21,571 nt of DNA, from NCBI GenBank assembly GCA_900550685.1, contig URTS01000012.1:1-21571 (forward strand), written 5' to 3'. The DNA is from an uncultured Oscillibacter sp. Its GTDB lineage: Bacteria; Bacillota; Clostridia; Oscillospirales; Oscillospiraceae. Positions 15,634 to 21,523 of the stretch are shown piece after piece; the stretch's first letter is position 1; the number at the start of each line of letters is the position of its first letter. A program made the translations under genes and the position numbers. The notes below the pieces were generated by a model. It saw nothing but the letters and a program-made list of their open reading frames with translations. It was not told the origin of the DNA and ran no database searches.

Positions 15634-16284
15634 ATGTATCGCACAGTCATTTTTGATTTGGACGGCACCCTGCTCAACAGCATCGGGGATCTGGCCGCCG
15701 CGGCCAACTATGTCTGCCGCAAAAACCGCTGGCCGGAGCACACCGAAGAGGAGATCATGGGCATGGTGGGCCACGGCATTCCCAACCTGGTGCGGCAGTT
15801 TTCCCCGGCGGATGCCCGCAGTACGCTGATGGTGCTGAACACCACTTCTCAGTTCAACCAGTACTACGGCTGCCACAATATGGAACTGACCCGGCCCTAT
15901 GAGGGCATGGCGGAGCTTCTGCAGCAGCTGAAGGCGGCGGGGGCGCAGCTGGCGGTGTGCTCCAACAAGGCGGATAACTTCAGCCGGGCCATCGTGGAGC
16001 ACTATTACCCCGGCGTATTCGAGCTGGTGCGGGGCAATCTCAACGGGATGCCGGTGAAGCCGGACCCCACCGTTGTCCGGGAGATTATGCGGGATCTGGA
16101 TGCCAGCTATCTTAGTGCCATGATGGTGGGCGACAGCAGCGTGGACATCCAGACCGGCCACAACGCCGGCATCAAGGCCTGCGGCGTCACCTGGGGCTTC
16201 CGTAGCCGGGAGAACCTGGTGGAAGCGGCGGCGGACGCCATTGCGGACACCCCTGCGGAACTGGGCAAGCTCCTGCTGGGCTGA
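15634..16284 (+). CDS. HAD-superfamily phosphatase (phosphoglycolate phosphatase-like)
   Basis: The 216-residue protein has all four HAD motifs: FDLDGTLLNS (nucleophile Asp8, acid/base Asp10), the Ser in AVCSNKAD, Lys in MPVKPDPTVV, and acidic MVGDSSVDIQTG. An alpha-helical cap of subclass I lies between motifs I and II. It resembles Gph/PpaX enzymes acting on small phosphorylated metabolites; the substrate is unknown. It starts 19 bases after deoD behind AGAAAGG and is the last gene before a perfect bidirectional terminator. Its position suggests it dephosphorylates a sugar phosphate made by the neighbouring salvage enzymes (inference). Confidence 0.88.
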   Translation: MYRTVIFDLDGTLLNSIGDLAAAANYVCRKNRWPEHTEEEIMGMVGHGIPNLVRQFSPADARSTLMVLNTTSQFNQYYGCHNMELTRPYEGMAELLQQLKAAGAQLAVCSNKADNFSRAIVEHYYPGVFELVRGNLNGMPVKPDPTVVREIMRDLDASYLSAMMVGDSSVDIQTGHNAGIKACGVTWGFRSRENLVEAAADAIADTPAELGKLLLG

Positions 16285-16302
16285 CTGACATTGTAAATAC
16301 GA

Positions 16303-16337
16303 AAAAAACGAGCTGTGCATCGCACAGCTCGTTTTTT
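16303..16337. terminator. Bidirectional terminator between HAD and LysR genes
   Basis: A perfect 16-bp stem, AAAAAACGAGCTGTGC (16303-16318) with its complement (16322-16337) and a three-base loop, has A and T tracts on both sides. It serves the convergent HAD and LysR transcripts. Confidence 0.9.
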
Positions 16338-16347
16338 GTAGCGAATC

Positions 16348-17310
16348 TCAGGTGTTTTCCCAATGGGCTTTCCGCATGGCGTCGGTATAGGCAATGGAAC
16401 GCTGGATGGACTCGTCCAGCAGCTTGACGAATTCCTCGGCCCGGGGGGTCAGCTTGGCGTTTTTGGGGTAGATCCAGCCCAGGCGGATGGGAGGCTCGTT
16501 GGCCAGGGGGACGGTGACCACGTCCGGCGGGGAGAGCCGCTTTACCAGAAGGCCGCTGCCGGTGCTGAACGCGTCGGTGTGGGCCATGATGTTGATGGCG
16601 GTGAAATAGTTGTTGATGACGATGCACTTGGATGGCTTTTTCAGGGAGCACACCTGGAATTCCTCGGCAAAGTCCACCGCCACGCCCTGGGCCTGCTCAA
16701 AGCAGACGTAGGGGTAGCCTTCCAGGTCCGCCTCCGTCACCTCGTCCAGCTGGGTGAGGGGATGGCCCTTGCGGACAAAGACGCAGGGGGGCACGGCGGC
16801 CAGTTCGTGGAAGGACAGGTCCCGGGAGTCCAGCAGATGGCAGACGATCTTCTCCGTCACCTTGGTGAGGAAAATGACGCCCACATCTGCCCGGTGCTCG
16901 TAGACATCGGCAATGACCTCTTCCATGCCGGTGTCCTTGATGGTGTATTGGTAATGGTTGTCCGCAACGTGATTCAGCATTTCCAGGAACGCGTCGTCGG
17001 TAAAGAGATAGCGCTGGGTGGAGACGCTGAAATGCACCGGTGCGGCGGCGTTCCGGGATTCGCCGTAAAGCTCCTCGATCCGCCGCTTCTGCTCCAGCAT
17101 GGAGACGGCGTAGCCGAGAAATTCCCGCCCCTCCGGTGTGAACTCAACGCCCCGGTTGCTGCGGACGAAAAACTGGATGCCCAGCTCCTGCTCCAGCTCC
17201 CGTACGGCGGTGGAAATGCCGGACTGGGAGAGAAACAGCTTGTGGGCAGCTTTGTTGATGGAGCCGCACTTGGAGATCTCCACCACGTAGGTCAGCTGTT
17301 GAAAAGTCAT
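16348..17310 (-). CDS. LysR-family transcriptional regulator
   Basis: This 320-residue protein starts at ATG 17310 with AGGAG eight bases upstream; the adjacent TTG at 17313 is less likely. It opens with the winged helix-turn-helix MTFQQLTYVVEISKCGSINKAAHKLFLSQSGISTAVRELEQELGIQFF (split by family-typical turns, residues 1-50). After that come RGVEFTPEGREFL and the linker helix. The rest is a substrate-binding effector domain ending near HWENT. The ligand is unknown. It is transcribed alone, toward the salvage cluster, from a strong sigma-A promoter at 17358-17386; LysR proteins often regulate a divergent neighbour, but none is adjacent here. Confidence 0.92.
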   Translation of the reverse strand: MTFQQLTYVVEISKCGSINKAAHKLFLSQSGISTAVRELEQELGIQFFVRSNRGVEFTPEGREFLGYAVSMLEQKRRIEELYGESRNAAAPVHFSVSTQRYLFTDDAFLEMLNHVADNHYQYTIKDTGMEEVIADVYEHRADVGVIFLTKVTEKIVCHLLDSRDLSFHELAAVPPCVFVRKGHPLTQLDEVTEADLEGYPYVCFEQAQGVAVDFAEEFQVCSLKKPSKCIVINNYFTAINIMAHTDAFSTGSGLLVKRLSPPDVVTVPLANEPPIRLGWIYPKNAKLTPRAEEFVKLLDESIQRSIAYTDAMRKAHWENT

Positions 17311-17357
17311 CAAATCATCTCCTGTTGGGAAAAAGGCGAAAAAAGGCTATCGAAACT

Positions 17358-17386
17358 ATTATATGTAGTTCCGAAGAAAAAGTCAA
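17358..17386 (-). promoter_or_regulatory. Promoter of the LysR gene
   Basis: On the minus strand, TTGACT (17386-17381), 17 bases and a consensus TATAAT (17363-17358) sit about 50 bases upstream of the start codon. Confidence 0.8.
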
Positions 17387-17420
17387 ATAAAGTTGGAAAC
17401 CCTACAGTAGGTTTCTGCCA

Positions 17421-17456
17421 GGAAAAGGAAGCTCCCATAAGGGAGCTTCCTTTTCC
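17421..17456 (-). terminator. Terminator after the tail-like gene
   Basis: A perfect 16-bp stem, GGAAAAGGAAGCTCCC (17421-17436) with its complement (17441-17456) and ATAA loop, lies between the tail-like gene and the LysR promoter. The 3' arm is pyrimidine-rich but no clean U-tract follows. Confidence 0.6.
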
Positions 17457-17502
17457 TTTCGCCACATCTCATAAACTCGCACCATCCGGTGCGGGAACTG
17501 CG

Positions 17503-17935
17503 TTATTTGCCGATGGCGAGATAGTGATATGTGCGGTCCTTTACATTCAGCTGACTTGCCGCGTCCTTGTTGTACCAGCTGACGCCCTGCTCCGTCCAGG
17601 CGGCCCCGCCGAGGGCGTTCAGGGAATAGCCCATGGTACTTGCCGGATACCGCAGGATATAGAACGGGGATCGAGCTGTAGGGGTCCATCACCCCGGTGT
17701 CCAGAAACACCAGCAGGGGCTTGAAATCAAAGGTCAGTGAGCAGGGATTGTTCTGGCCGTAGGTTCCCGTGCCTGTGTAGCTGCCCGCGGCGACGCGGCA
17801 GTTGCCTGCCGCCGCCAGCGCTGCGTCGATCTTCTGGTTGTCGCTGTTGAAATCCCCGTGCAGAATGCGGTCTGACGCCTCGTACTGGTTCAGCTGGAAA
17901 TGGCTCGTCTGTTTCATGTGGCTGCTGCGGACCAT
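17503..17935 (-). pseudogene. Phage-tail-like small protein, interrupted by a one-base insertion
   Basis: It starts at ATG 17935 behind AAAGGAGG. The first 92 or so residues (HMKQTSHFQLNQYEASDRIL, then DFNSDNQKIDAALAA, then SYTGTGTYGQNNPCSLTFDF) look like small tail-fibre or tail-associated proteins of Firmicute prophages. At a run of four G on the plus strand (17666-17669) the frame is lost. Dropping one base restores PFYILRYPASTMGYSLN...WYNKDAASQLNVKDRTYHYLAIGK and a TAA at 17503-17505, giving a coherent 143-residue protein. As written, the frame runs on through the terminator to 17402 with unrelated sequence. It may be a degrading prophage relic, a phase-variable homopolymer or a sequencing error. 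No other phage genes are adjacent. Confidence 0.75.
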
Positions 17936-18080
17936 GGCTGGCCCGCCCTCCTTTCCCTTTCTCTCAGAACGGCGGGACCTTTCGACGCACGGAACCGTGC
18001 ACCCCGGTGCAACACTTGCGGCCCTTTTAGCCGCTCAACAGAAATTCCGCAAAATTCCACGGGAAAAATGCAGAAAGTGC

Positions 18081-18109
18081 TTGACAAAACGGTACCGCTT
18101 GTGTATTAT
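18081..18109 (+). promoter_or_regulatory. Promoter of tRNA-Val
   Basis: A consensus TTGACA (18081-18086), 17-base spacer and TATTAT (18104-18109) place the start site about ten bases before the mature tRNA. Confidence 0.9.
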
Positions 18110-18125
18110 AAATGTGTTCCGCTTC

Positions 18126-18202
18126 GGACGGTTAGCTCAGCTGGCTAGAGCACCTGCTTGACGTGCAGGGGGTCACAGGTTCGAGTCCTGTACCGTCCAC
18201 CA
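18126..18202 (+). tRNA. tRNA-Val (anticodon GAC)
   Basis: The 77-base sequence folds as a complete cloverleaf. The acceptor stem is GGACGGT/ACCGTCC, the D stem GCTC/GAGC, and the anticodon stem CCTGC/GCAGG with loop TTGACGT (GAC at 18160-18162). The T stem is ACAGG/CCTGT with loop TTCGAGT. The 3' CCA is encoded (18200-18202). It has its own promoter and terminator. It lies upstream of a tyrosine recombinase gene, but no copy of its 3' end is found later in the window. Confidence 0.97.
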
Positions 18203-18208
18203 GACAGG

Positions 18209-18242
18209 AAAAGCCTGAAACCACTCGGTTTCAGGCTTTTTT
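18209..18242 (+). terminator. Terminator of tRNA-Val
   Basis: A perfect 14-bp stem, AAAAGCCTGAAACC (18209-18222) and GGTTTCAGGCTTTT (18227-18240), with ACTC loop and a T6 run. Confidence 0.92.
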
Positions 18243-18299
18243 GTTATTTTGACGAAAGACACGGAACACCGACAGACCGAAAATACCCCAAAAGTTATG

Positions 18300-18343
18300 A
18301 AAAGCGCCTTGTGCTTCATTTTTTTGGCACAAGGCGCTTTTTT
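18300..18343 (+). terminator. Second terminator-like hairpin downstream of tRNA-Val
   Basis: Arms AAAAGCGCCTTGTGC (18300-18314) and GCACAAGGCGCTTTT (18327-18341) have a 12-base T-rich loop and a T6 tract. No gene directly upstream is left to use it, which suggests a lost gene between it and the tRNA. Confidence 0.75.
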
Positions 18344-18720
18344 ATGAGGTGGTGGGGCGCGACCGGCCGCAGATGCAGCTCCGCCTGCATTTTGACCCTA
18401 CCTATTCTTTGGCAGGTAACAGAGGTGGAAACGGAGCCATTCAAGGCACTGCCGAACCCGCTGTTGGAACTTCTTTTCCATCTGGTAAATAAAGACACAC
18501 CATCATGGAGCGGAATAGCGCCGAAGAAAACAAAACGCTCAGGGGTGAGCTGACCGCCGAGCAGTGTGCGAAGTTTACCGTGTTAGAGAGTCACTACAAG
18601 CGGCTGGAGCGGGTGCTTGGCAAAATCCCGCAGGAGGAATTAGGGAAACTCTTGCCGAAACGCATGGGATATCAGCGATCACGCATATATGAGTTACAAT
18701 CGCCTCTTAATGATAGGTGG

Positions 18721-18743
18721 AGTATACTTTATAGAAGTATACT
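18721..18743 (+). promoter_or_regulatory. Tandem palindromes upstream of the recombinase
   Basis: AGTATACT occurs twice (18721-18728 and 18736-18743), 15 bases centre to centre; the second copy is the core of the longer palindrome GAAGTATACTTC. This looks like a dimer-binding operator about 50-75 bases before the proposed TTG start. A conserved -35/-10 pair is not evident. Confidence 0.4.
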
Positions 18744-18795
18744 TCATGAAAATTGTGCTGCTGTTCATGAGTTTTTGTTGAGAGGAGAGAATGCA

Positions 18796-19647
18796 TTGAA
18801 TTTTGGGAATGAGACTTATCAAATTACGGATAAGCATATCGCAGAATTTGCAGATGAGCTTCAACAGCGGGAGTATAGCAGAGGGACGGTTGATAATTAT
18901 ATCCGAAGCATGAAAGCCTATACCGCCTGGAATGGCGGAGAATTAAGCAAAGAACATATCATTGCATGGAAGAAGCACTTAGCAGCACAGCATGCTCCGG
19001 CTACTGTCAATGCCATGCTGGCGGGATTGAACTGCTTTTTGCGAATACAGGGATGGAATACATGCTGCGTAAGACTTCTGCGCCTGCAAAGAAGGATTTT
19101 TTTAGAACCGAAACAAGAACTGACGCGTGAAGAATATCAGAGCTTGGTCAAAACCGCCAGGTATCTTGGGCGGGAACGATTGGCATTGGTGATGGAAACT
19201 ATATGTGCTACAGGCATTCGAGTAAGTGAAATCACTTATGTTACGGTGGAAGCAGTTAAGCAAGGAAAGTCTGAAATATCTCTAAAGGGGAAAATACGAA
19301 CGATTTTACTTCCGAATAAACTGCGCCGCCGCTTATTGAAGTATGCGCGTAAACTGCACATATCTACTGGCCCTATTTTTCGCACAAGAACGGGACGGGC
19401 CTTGAGCCGGACACAGATTTGGACAGAGATGAAACATCTGTGTCGTTATGCCGGGATAGAAGAAAGAAAAGTGTTCCCCCATAATCTGCGGCATCTTTTT
19501 GCCAGAGTCTTCTATCAGGCATATAAAGACGTAGTAAAGCTTGCGGATATTTTGGGGCACAGTTCTATCAATACAACCAGAATTTACCTGCTGACGACCA
19601 GTGCCGAGCATATCCAGAAATTGGACCATTTAGCATTGCTCTGTTAG
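18796..19647 (+). CDS. Tyrosine recombinase/integrase
   Basis: The preferred start is TTG 18796, preceded by GAGAGGAGAG, giving 283 residues, typical for simple tyrosine recombinases. The N-terminal core-binding domain is at about 10-95 (ITDKHIAEFADELQQ, then SRGTVDNYIRSMKAY). The catalytic domain carries Arg142 (CATGIRVSEI), a Lys in SLKGKIR, His229/Arg232 (PHNLRH), His255 (ILGHSS) and the nucleophile Tyr264 (NTTRIY), so it appears active. Base composition is clearly more AT-rich than the backbone genes, suggesting horizontal acquisition. Its stop codon is immediately followed by one copy of a 22-bp inverted repeat, the proposed recombination site. Opening the frame back to ATG 18505 would add 97 residues without a ribosome binding site. 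Confidence 0.88.
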   Translation: MNFGNETYQITDKHIAEFADELQQREYSRGTVDNYIRSMKAYTAWNGGELSKEHIIAWKKHLAAQHAPATVNAMLAGLNCFLRIQGWNTCCVRLLRLQRRIFLEPKQELTREEYQSLVKTARYLGRERLALVMETICATGIRVSEITYVTVEAVKQGKSEISLKGKIRTILLPNKLRRRLLKYARKLHISTGPIFRTRTGRALSRTQIWTEMKHLCRYAGIEERKVFPHNLRHLFARVFYQAYKDVVKLADILGHSSINTTRIYLLTTSAEHIQKLDHLALLC

Positions 19648-19669
19648 ACAAAATTGTGCTTTTGTAAAT
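19648..19669 (+). repeat. Left copy of a 22-bp inverted repeat (candidate crossover site)
   Basis: It begins ACAAAATTGTGC and ends TTTTGTAAAT, matching the reverse complement of 19890-19911 at all 22 positions. The short arms ACAAAA and TTTTGT flank a six-base TTGTGC spacer. The arm on the inner side is TTTTGTAAATA; the outer side runs into the recombinase stop codon and is less conserved. Confidence 0.85.
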
Positions 19670-19722
19670 ATAGCAATAAAAGCAGATGCCCATTTGCTTA
19701 TCGGCAATTACATTTTAATTAA

Positions 19723-19750
19723 CGTATAACAAAAAAGCAAGAAGCATCAA
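19723..19750 (-). promoter_or_regulatory. Minus-facing promoter candidate inside the invertible segment
   Basis: Read leftward: TTGATG (19750-19745), a 16-base spacer and TATACG (19728-19723) with an extended TG. In the present orientation it points back at the recombinase gene; after inversion it would point at the downstream gene. Four of six bases match in each hexamer, so this is a moderate call. Confidence 0.4.
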
Positions 19751-19760
19751 CATTTTGGGC

Positions 19761-19818
19761 ACACGAAATTAAACCGATTTCATTTTTGTATGGAATCGGT
19801 TTAGTTTCGTGTTTTTTT
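19761..19818 (+). terminator. Terminator after the recombinase gene
   Basis: The 19-bp stem begins ACACGAAATTAAACC (19761) and pairs with 19794-19812 through a single G-U. A T7 run follows. It is one-directional, acting on plus-strand transcripts from the recombinase side. Confidence 0.85.
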
Positions 19819-19889
19819 ACCTTAAATTCCTGCTTATCAGTTTTCCTATTGCCCCATTTTATATAGTTTGCAAAAGTAAGACTCCATTC

Positions 19890-19911
19890 ATTTACAAAAG
19901 CACAATTTTGT
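19890..19911 (-). repeat. Right copy of the 22-bp inverted repeat (candidate crossover site)
   Basis: Perfect reverse complement of 19648-19669. Extended by a few bases it is fully symmetrical: arm CATTTACAAAA (19889-19899), six-base spacer GCACAA (19900-19905) and arm TTTTGTAAATG (19906-19916). This 11-6-11 layout matches core sites of XerC/D-like tyrosine recombinases. Confidence 0.85.
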
Positions 19912-19982
19912 AAATGTGTCTCCTGCCCCCTGCATGATCGGTGCAAAACAACGCCGATTCTGGTGCGGTGGGAGGTATTTTT

Positions 19983-21248
19983 ATGGTGTCGGACGAGACC
20001 AAGCGGCCGGATGACGCAGCAATGCGGCGTATTCTGGAGCGGTATTCGAATAGCCTGGAGGGCATGATCCTCCGCTTGGCATGGCTTCATGGTTTGGGCC
20101 GTAAAGAGCTGAATGAGCTTACATGGGATCAAGTAGACTTTGAGACCGGAAATCTCATTTTGCCAGATCGAACGGTTCCTATAGAAGAAAGTACAGCAAA
20201 GTGTCTTGCGGACCGCTATAAGAATTACAGTGCAGTATCGCCGCGCGTAGTTATTGCGGACCGGGGCAAAAAGCCCATGACATTGGAAAATGTTTCTCGG
20301 CTGGCGAAAAATGCCTTAGATAGTGAGGGACAGAATGTAGCATTAAAAGACCTGCGCCGGGACTGGATACTGCGGCAGATAGAAGAAAAAGGCTGGGCCT
20401 ATGCTGCCAGGGTCAGCGGTATGACTGTATCCAGTTTACGGGCGACCTTTGCCGCGGCCCTGCGGAAGAACAAATCGCAAATGGCTGCAATACCTCAGAT
20501 GTCAGAGGATGAAACGGAATACACGCTTTGGCGGATCGTGCAGCAGGAGGGAAGTTCTGCGGCTGGCCTTGCCATCTGGATGTGCTGGAAGCTGGGGATG
20601 CAGCCGGGGGAAATTGCAGCACTGACATGGGATCAAATCGATATGGAAAAGGGCAGCATCCATCTTCCCGGCCGCAATATAGATATGGGAACCCGGATGC
20701 ATCGATTGTTGGGAGAAGCTTGGGAGCGTCAGAAATCTCTGAATGAACCGCAGGTATTTATAGCGCCGACCACGGGCCGCCCGATGGACCAGGCCCGCCT
20801 GTCGGTACTGTGCCGTACCGCCATGATCCGTGGTGGGCTAGAGGGATTCAGTCTGCGAATCCTCACCGCGTGGACGCATGCTCGTCAGGTAGACAGCGCG
20901 TTGCTGCAGCGAGCGGAGGAGTTGGGTTATCTGGTGCGTGAAGATGTGATCCAGCTCCTGCATGTTTCGGGGAAAACCGCATGGTCCTATCTGGACCGCA
21001 TGGTGGATGACGGAAAGCTAGTGAAGGTAGGTGTCCGTTATTATCCGCAGGGCAGCGTAGTAGCGCCGGAAAATCAACTGGACACCATACGTGCCTACCT
21101 TTCGGAGCACGGTATTGGCAGCCGGCAGGACTTTATGCAGCTCCTGCACGTTGCGCCTCATCAGGCAACACATATCCTCCAAGGCATGGTGAAACGCGGG
21201 GAGCTTGTCCGGGACGGAAAACGCTATCGGCTGCCTGCGGAAGGCTAA
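19983..21248 (+). CDS. Recombinase-derived protein with two degenerate integrase repeats and two winged-helix repeats
   Basis: The 421-residue protein starts at ATG 19983, with GGGAGG seven bases upstream. Residues 35-67 and 201-235 are copies of the same motif (LTWDQVDFETGNLILP and LTWDQIDMEKGSIHLP), as in the Arg-box strand region of tyrosine recombinases. A matching box II remnant follows each (LKDLRRDW near 121 and FSLRILTAW near 289). The catalytic histidines and the tyrosine nucleophile are absent in both, so it should not cut DNA. At about 303-353 and 363-418 there are two similar winged-helix-like units, each with QLLHV and a GKLVKVGVRYY or GELVRDGKRYR wing. It has no signal peptide. 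Most likely a DNA-binding regulator or recombination accessory factor; the function is unproven. It lies between the invertible segment and a secreted-protein gene. Confidence 0.7.
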   Translation: MVSDETKRPDDAAMRRILERYSNSLEGMILRLAWLHGLGRKELNELTWDQVDFETGNLILPDRTVPIEESTAKCLADRYKNYSAVSPRVVIADRGKKPMTLENVSRLAKNALDSEGQNVALKDLRRDWILRQIEEKGWAYAARVSGMTVSSLRATFAAALRKNKSQMAAIPQMSEDETEYTLWRIVQQEGSSAAGLAIWMCWKLGMQPGEIAALTWDQIDMEKGSIHLPGRNIDMGTRMHRLLGEAWERQKSLNEPQVFIAPTTGRPMDQARLSVLCRTAMIRGGLEGFSLRILTAWTHARQVDSALLQRAEELGYLVREDVIQLLHVSGKTAWSYLDRMVDDGKLVKVGVRYYPQGSVVAPENQLDTIRAYLSEHGIGSRQDFMQLLHVAPHQATHILQGMVKRGELVRDGKRYRLPAEG

Positions 21249-21383
21249 AAATTAAAAAAGTGAAAATCACAACTATTAGTTCATTGATTACGCGTTTTTT
21301 AACAAAAAACCGACTATTTTACTCTCTTGTTACAGAATGTCCAAAACCGTTTACAACCACAAAATAGACTGCTAAAGTGGGCC

Positions 21384-21481
21384 TTGCAAAGCGGGGGACC
21401 CGGAAGATACCCCGGTTCAGATATTGGGTAGGCTAGCCACGATATGTAAATCGGGGCCGGAACGGGGAGCCAGCTTTGTAA
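21384..21481 (+). promoter_or_regulatory. Structured 5' leader of the terminal secreted-protein gene
   Basis: A long-range stem, TTGCAAAGC (21384-21392) with GCTTTGTAA (21473-21481) and one G-U pair, could close a domain of about 100 bases. Inside are GACCCGG/CCGGTTC (one mismatch), GGCTAGCC, CGAT/ATCG and CCG-GAA-CGG hairpins. An alternative GTGG...CCAC pairing (21377-21440) competes with the closing stem. A further hairpin, CTCCC/GGGAG (21488-21502), precedes the ribosome binding site. The form recalls a cis-regulatory RNA, but it fits no riboswitch class I can name with confidence. Confidence 0.4.
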
Positions 21482-21523
21482 AATCAACTCCCGCTAAGGG
21501 AGAATCTAAAAGGAGGAAACCCC

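Larger units (their letters stand above)
18203..18795 (+). other. Gene-poor stretch with terminators and gene debris
   Basis: Besides the tRNA terminator, this stretch holds a second terminator-like hairpin (18300-18343), a small ATGCAG/CTGCAT hairpin (18373-18390) and short overlapping open frames without ribosome binding sites. The recombinase frame is open upstream from ATG 18505. Its first 60 or so codons (containing LTAEQCAKFTVLESHYKRLE and GKLLPKRMGY) are GC-rich and unrelated to recombinases, while sequence after about 18690 turns AT-rich. I read 18505-18690 as a fragment of another, unidentified gene joined to the recombinase by a recombination event. A real N-terminal extension cannot be excluded. 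Confidence 0.45.
19648..19911. mobile_element. Candidate invertible DNA segment (recombination switch)
   Basis: This non-coding segment of 264 bases is bounded by perfect 22-bp inverted repeats. It lies between an apparently intact tyrosine recombinase gene and a putative regulator gene. The whole interval 19648-19982 contains no supported gene. Inside are a strong plus-strand terminator (19761-19818) and a minus-facing promoter candidate (19723-19750). Inversion would turn the promoter toward the downstream gene and reverse the terminator. No flanking target-site duplication is seen, which argues against a simple MITE. Inversion itself is not shown by a single sequence. Confidence 0.55.

Noticed and set aside
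17402..17502. C-terminal extension of the tail-like protein in the frame as written
   Set aside because: It reads through a perfect terminator stem and follows the frameshift; the restored frame gives a better ending at 17503.
16363..17724. Plus-strand open frame opposite the LysR gene
   Set aside because: It crosses a clear promoter and terminator and mirrors the LysR coding sequence; no recognisable domain.
18158..18202. tRNA-Val 3' end as an attachment site for an integrated element
   Set aside because: No second copy of the tRNA 3' segment occurs downstream in the window, so integration into this tRNA is not supported here; a distal copy could lie beyond the right edge.
19648..19911. 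MITE or small insertion sequence bounded by 22-bp terminal repeats
   Set aside because: No target-site duplication flanks the repeats and the right copy has recombinase crossover symmetry, so an invertible segment fits better; this alternative is not fully excluded.
21363..21481. c-di-GMP-I riboswitch, because of the GCAAAGC string and GGTAGGCTAGCC
   Set aside because: The first helix with its GGCAAACC element and the standard tetraloop-receptor arrangement are not found, so only a generic structured leader is claimed.
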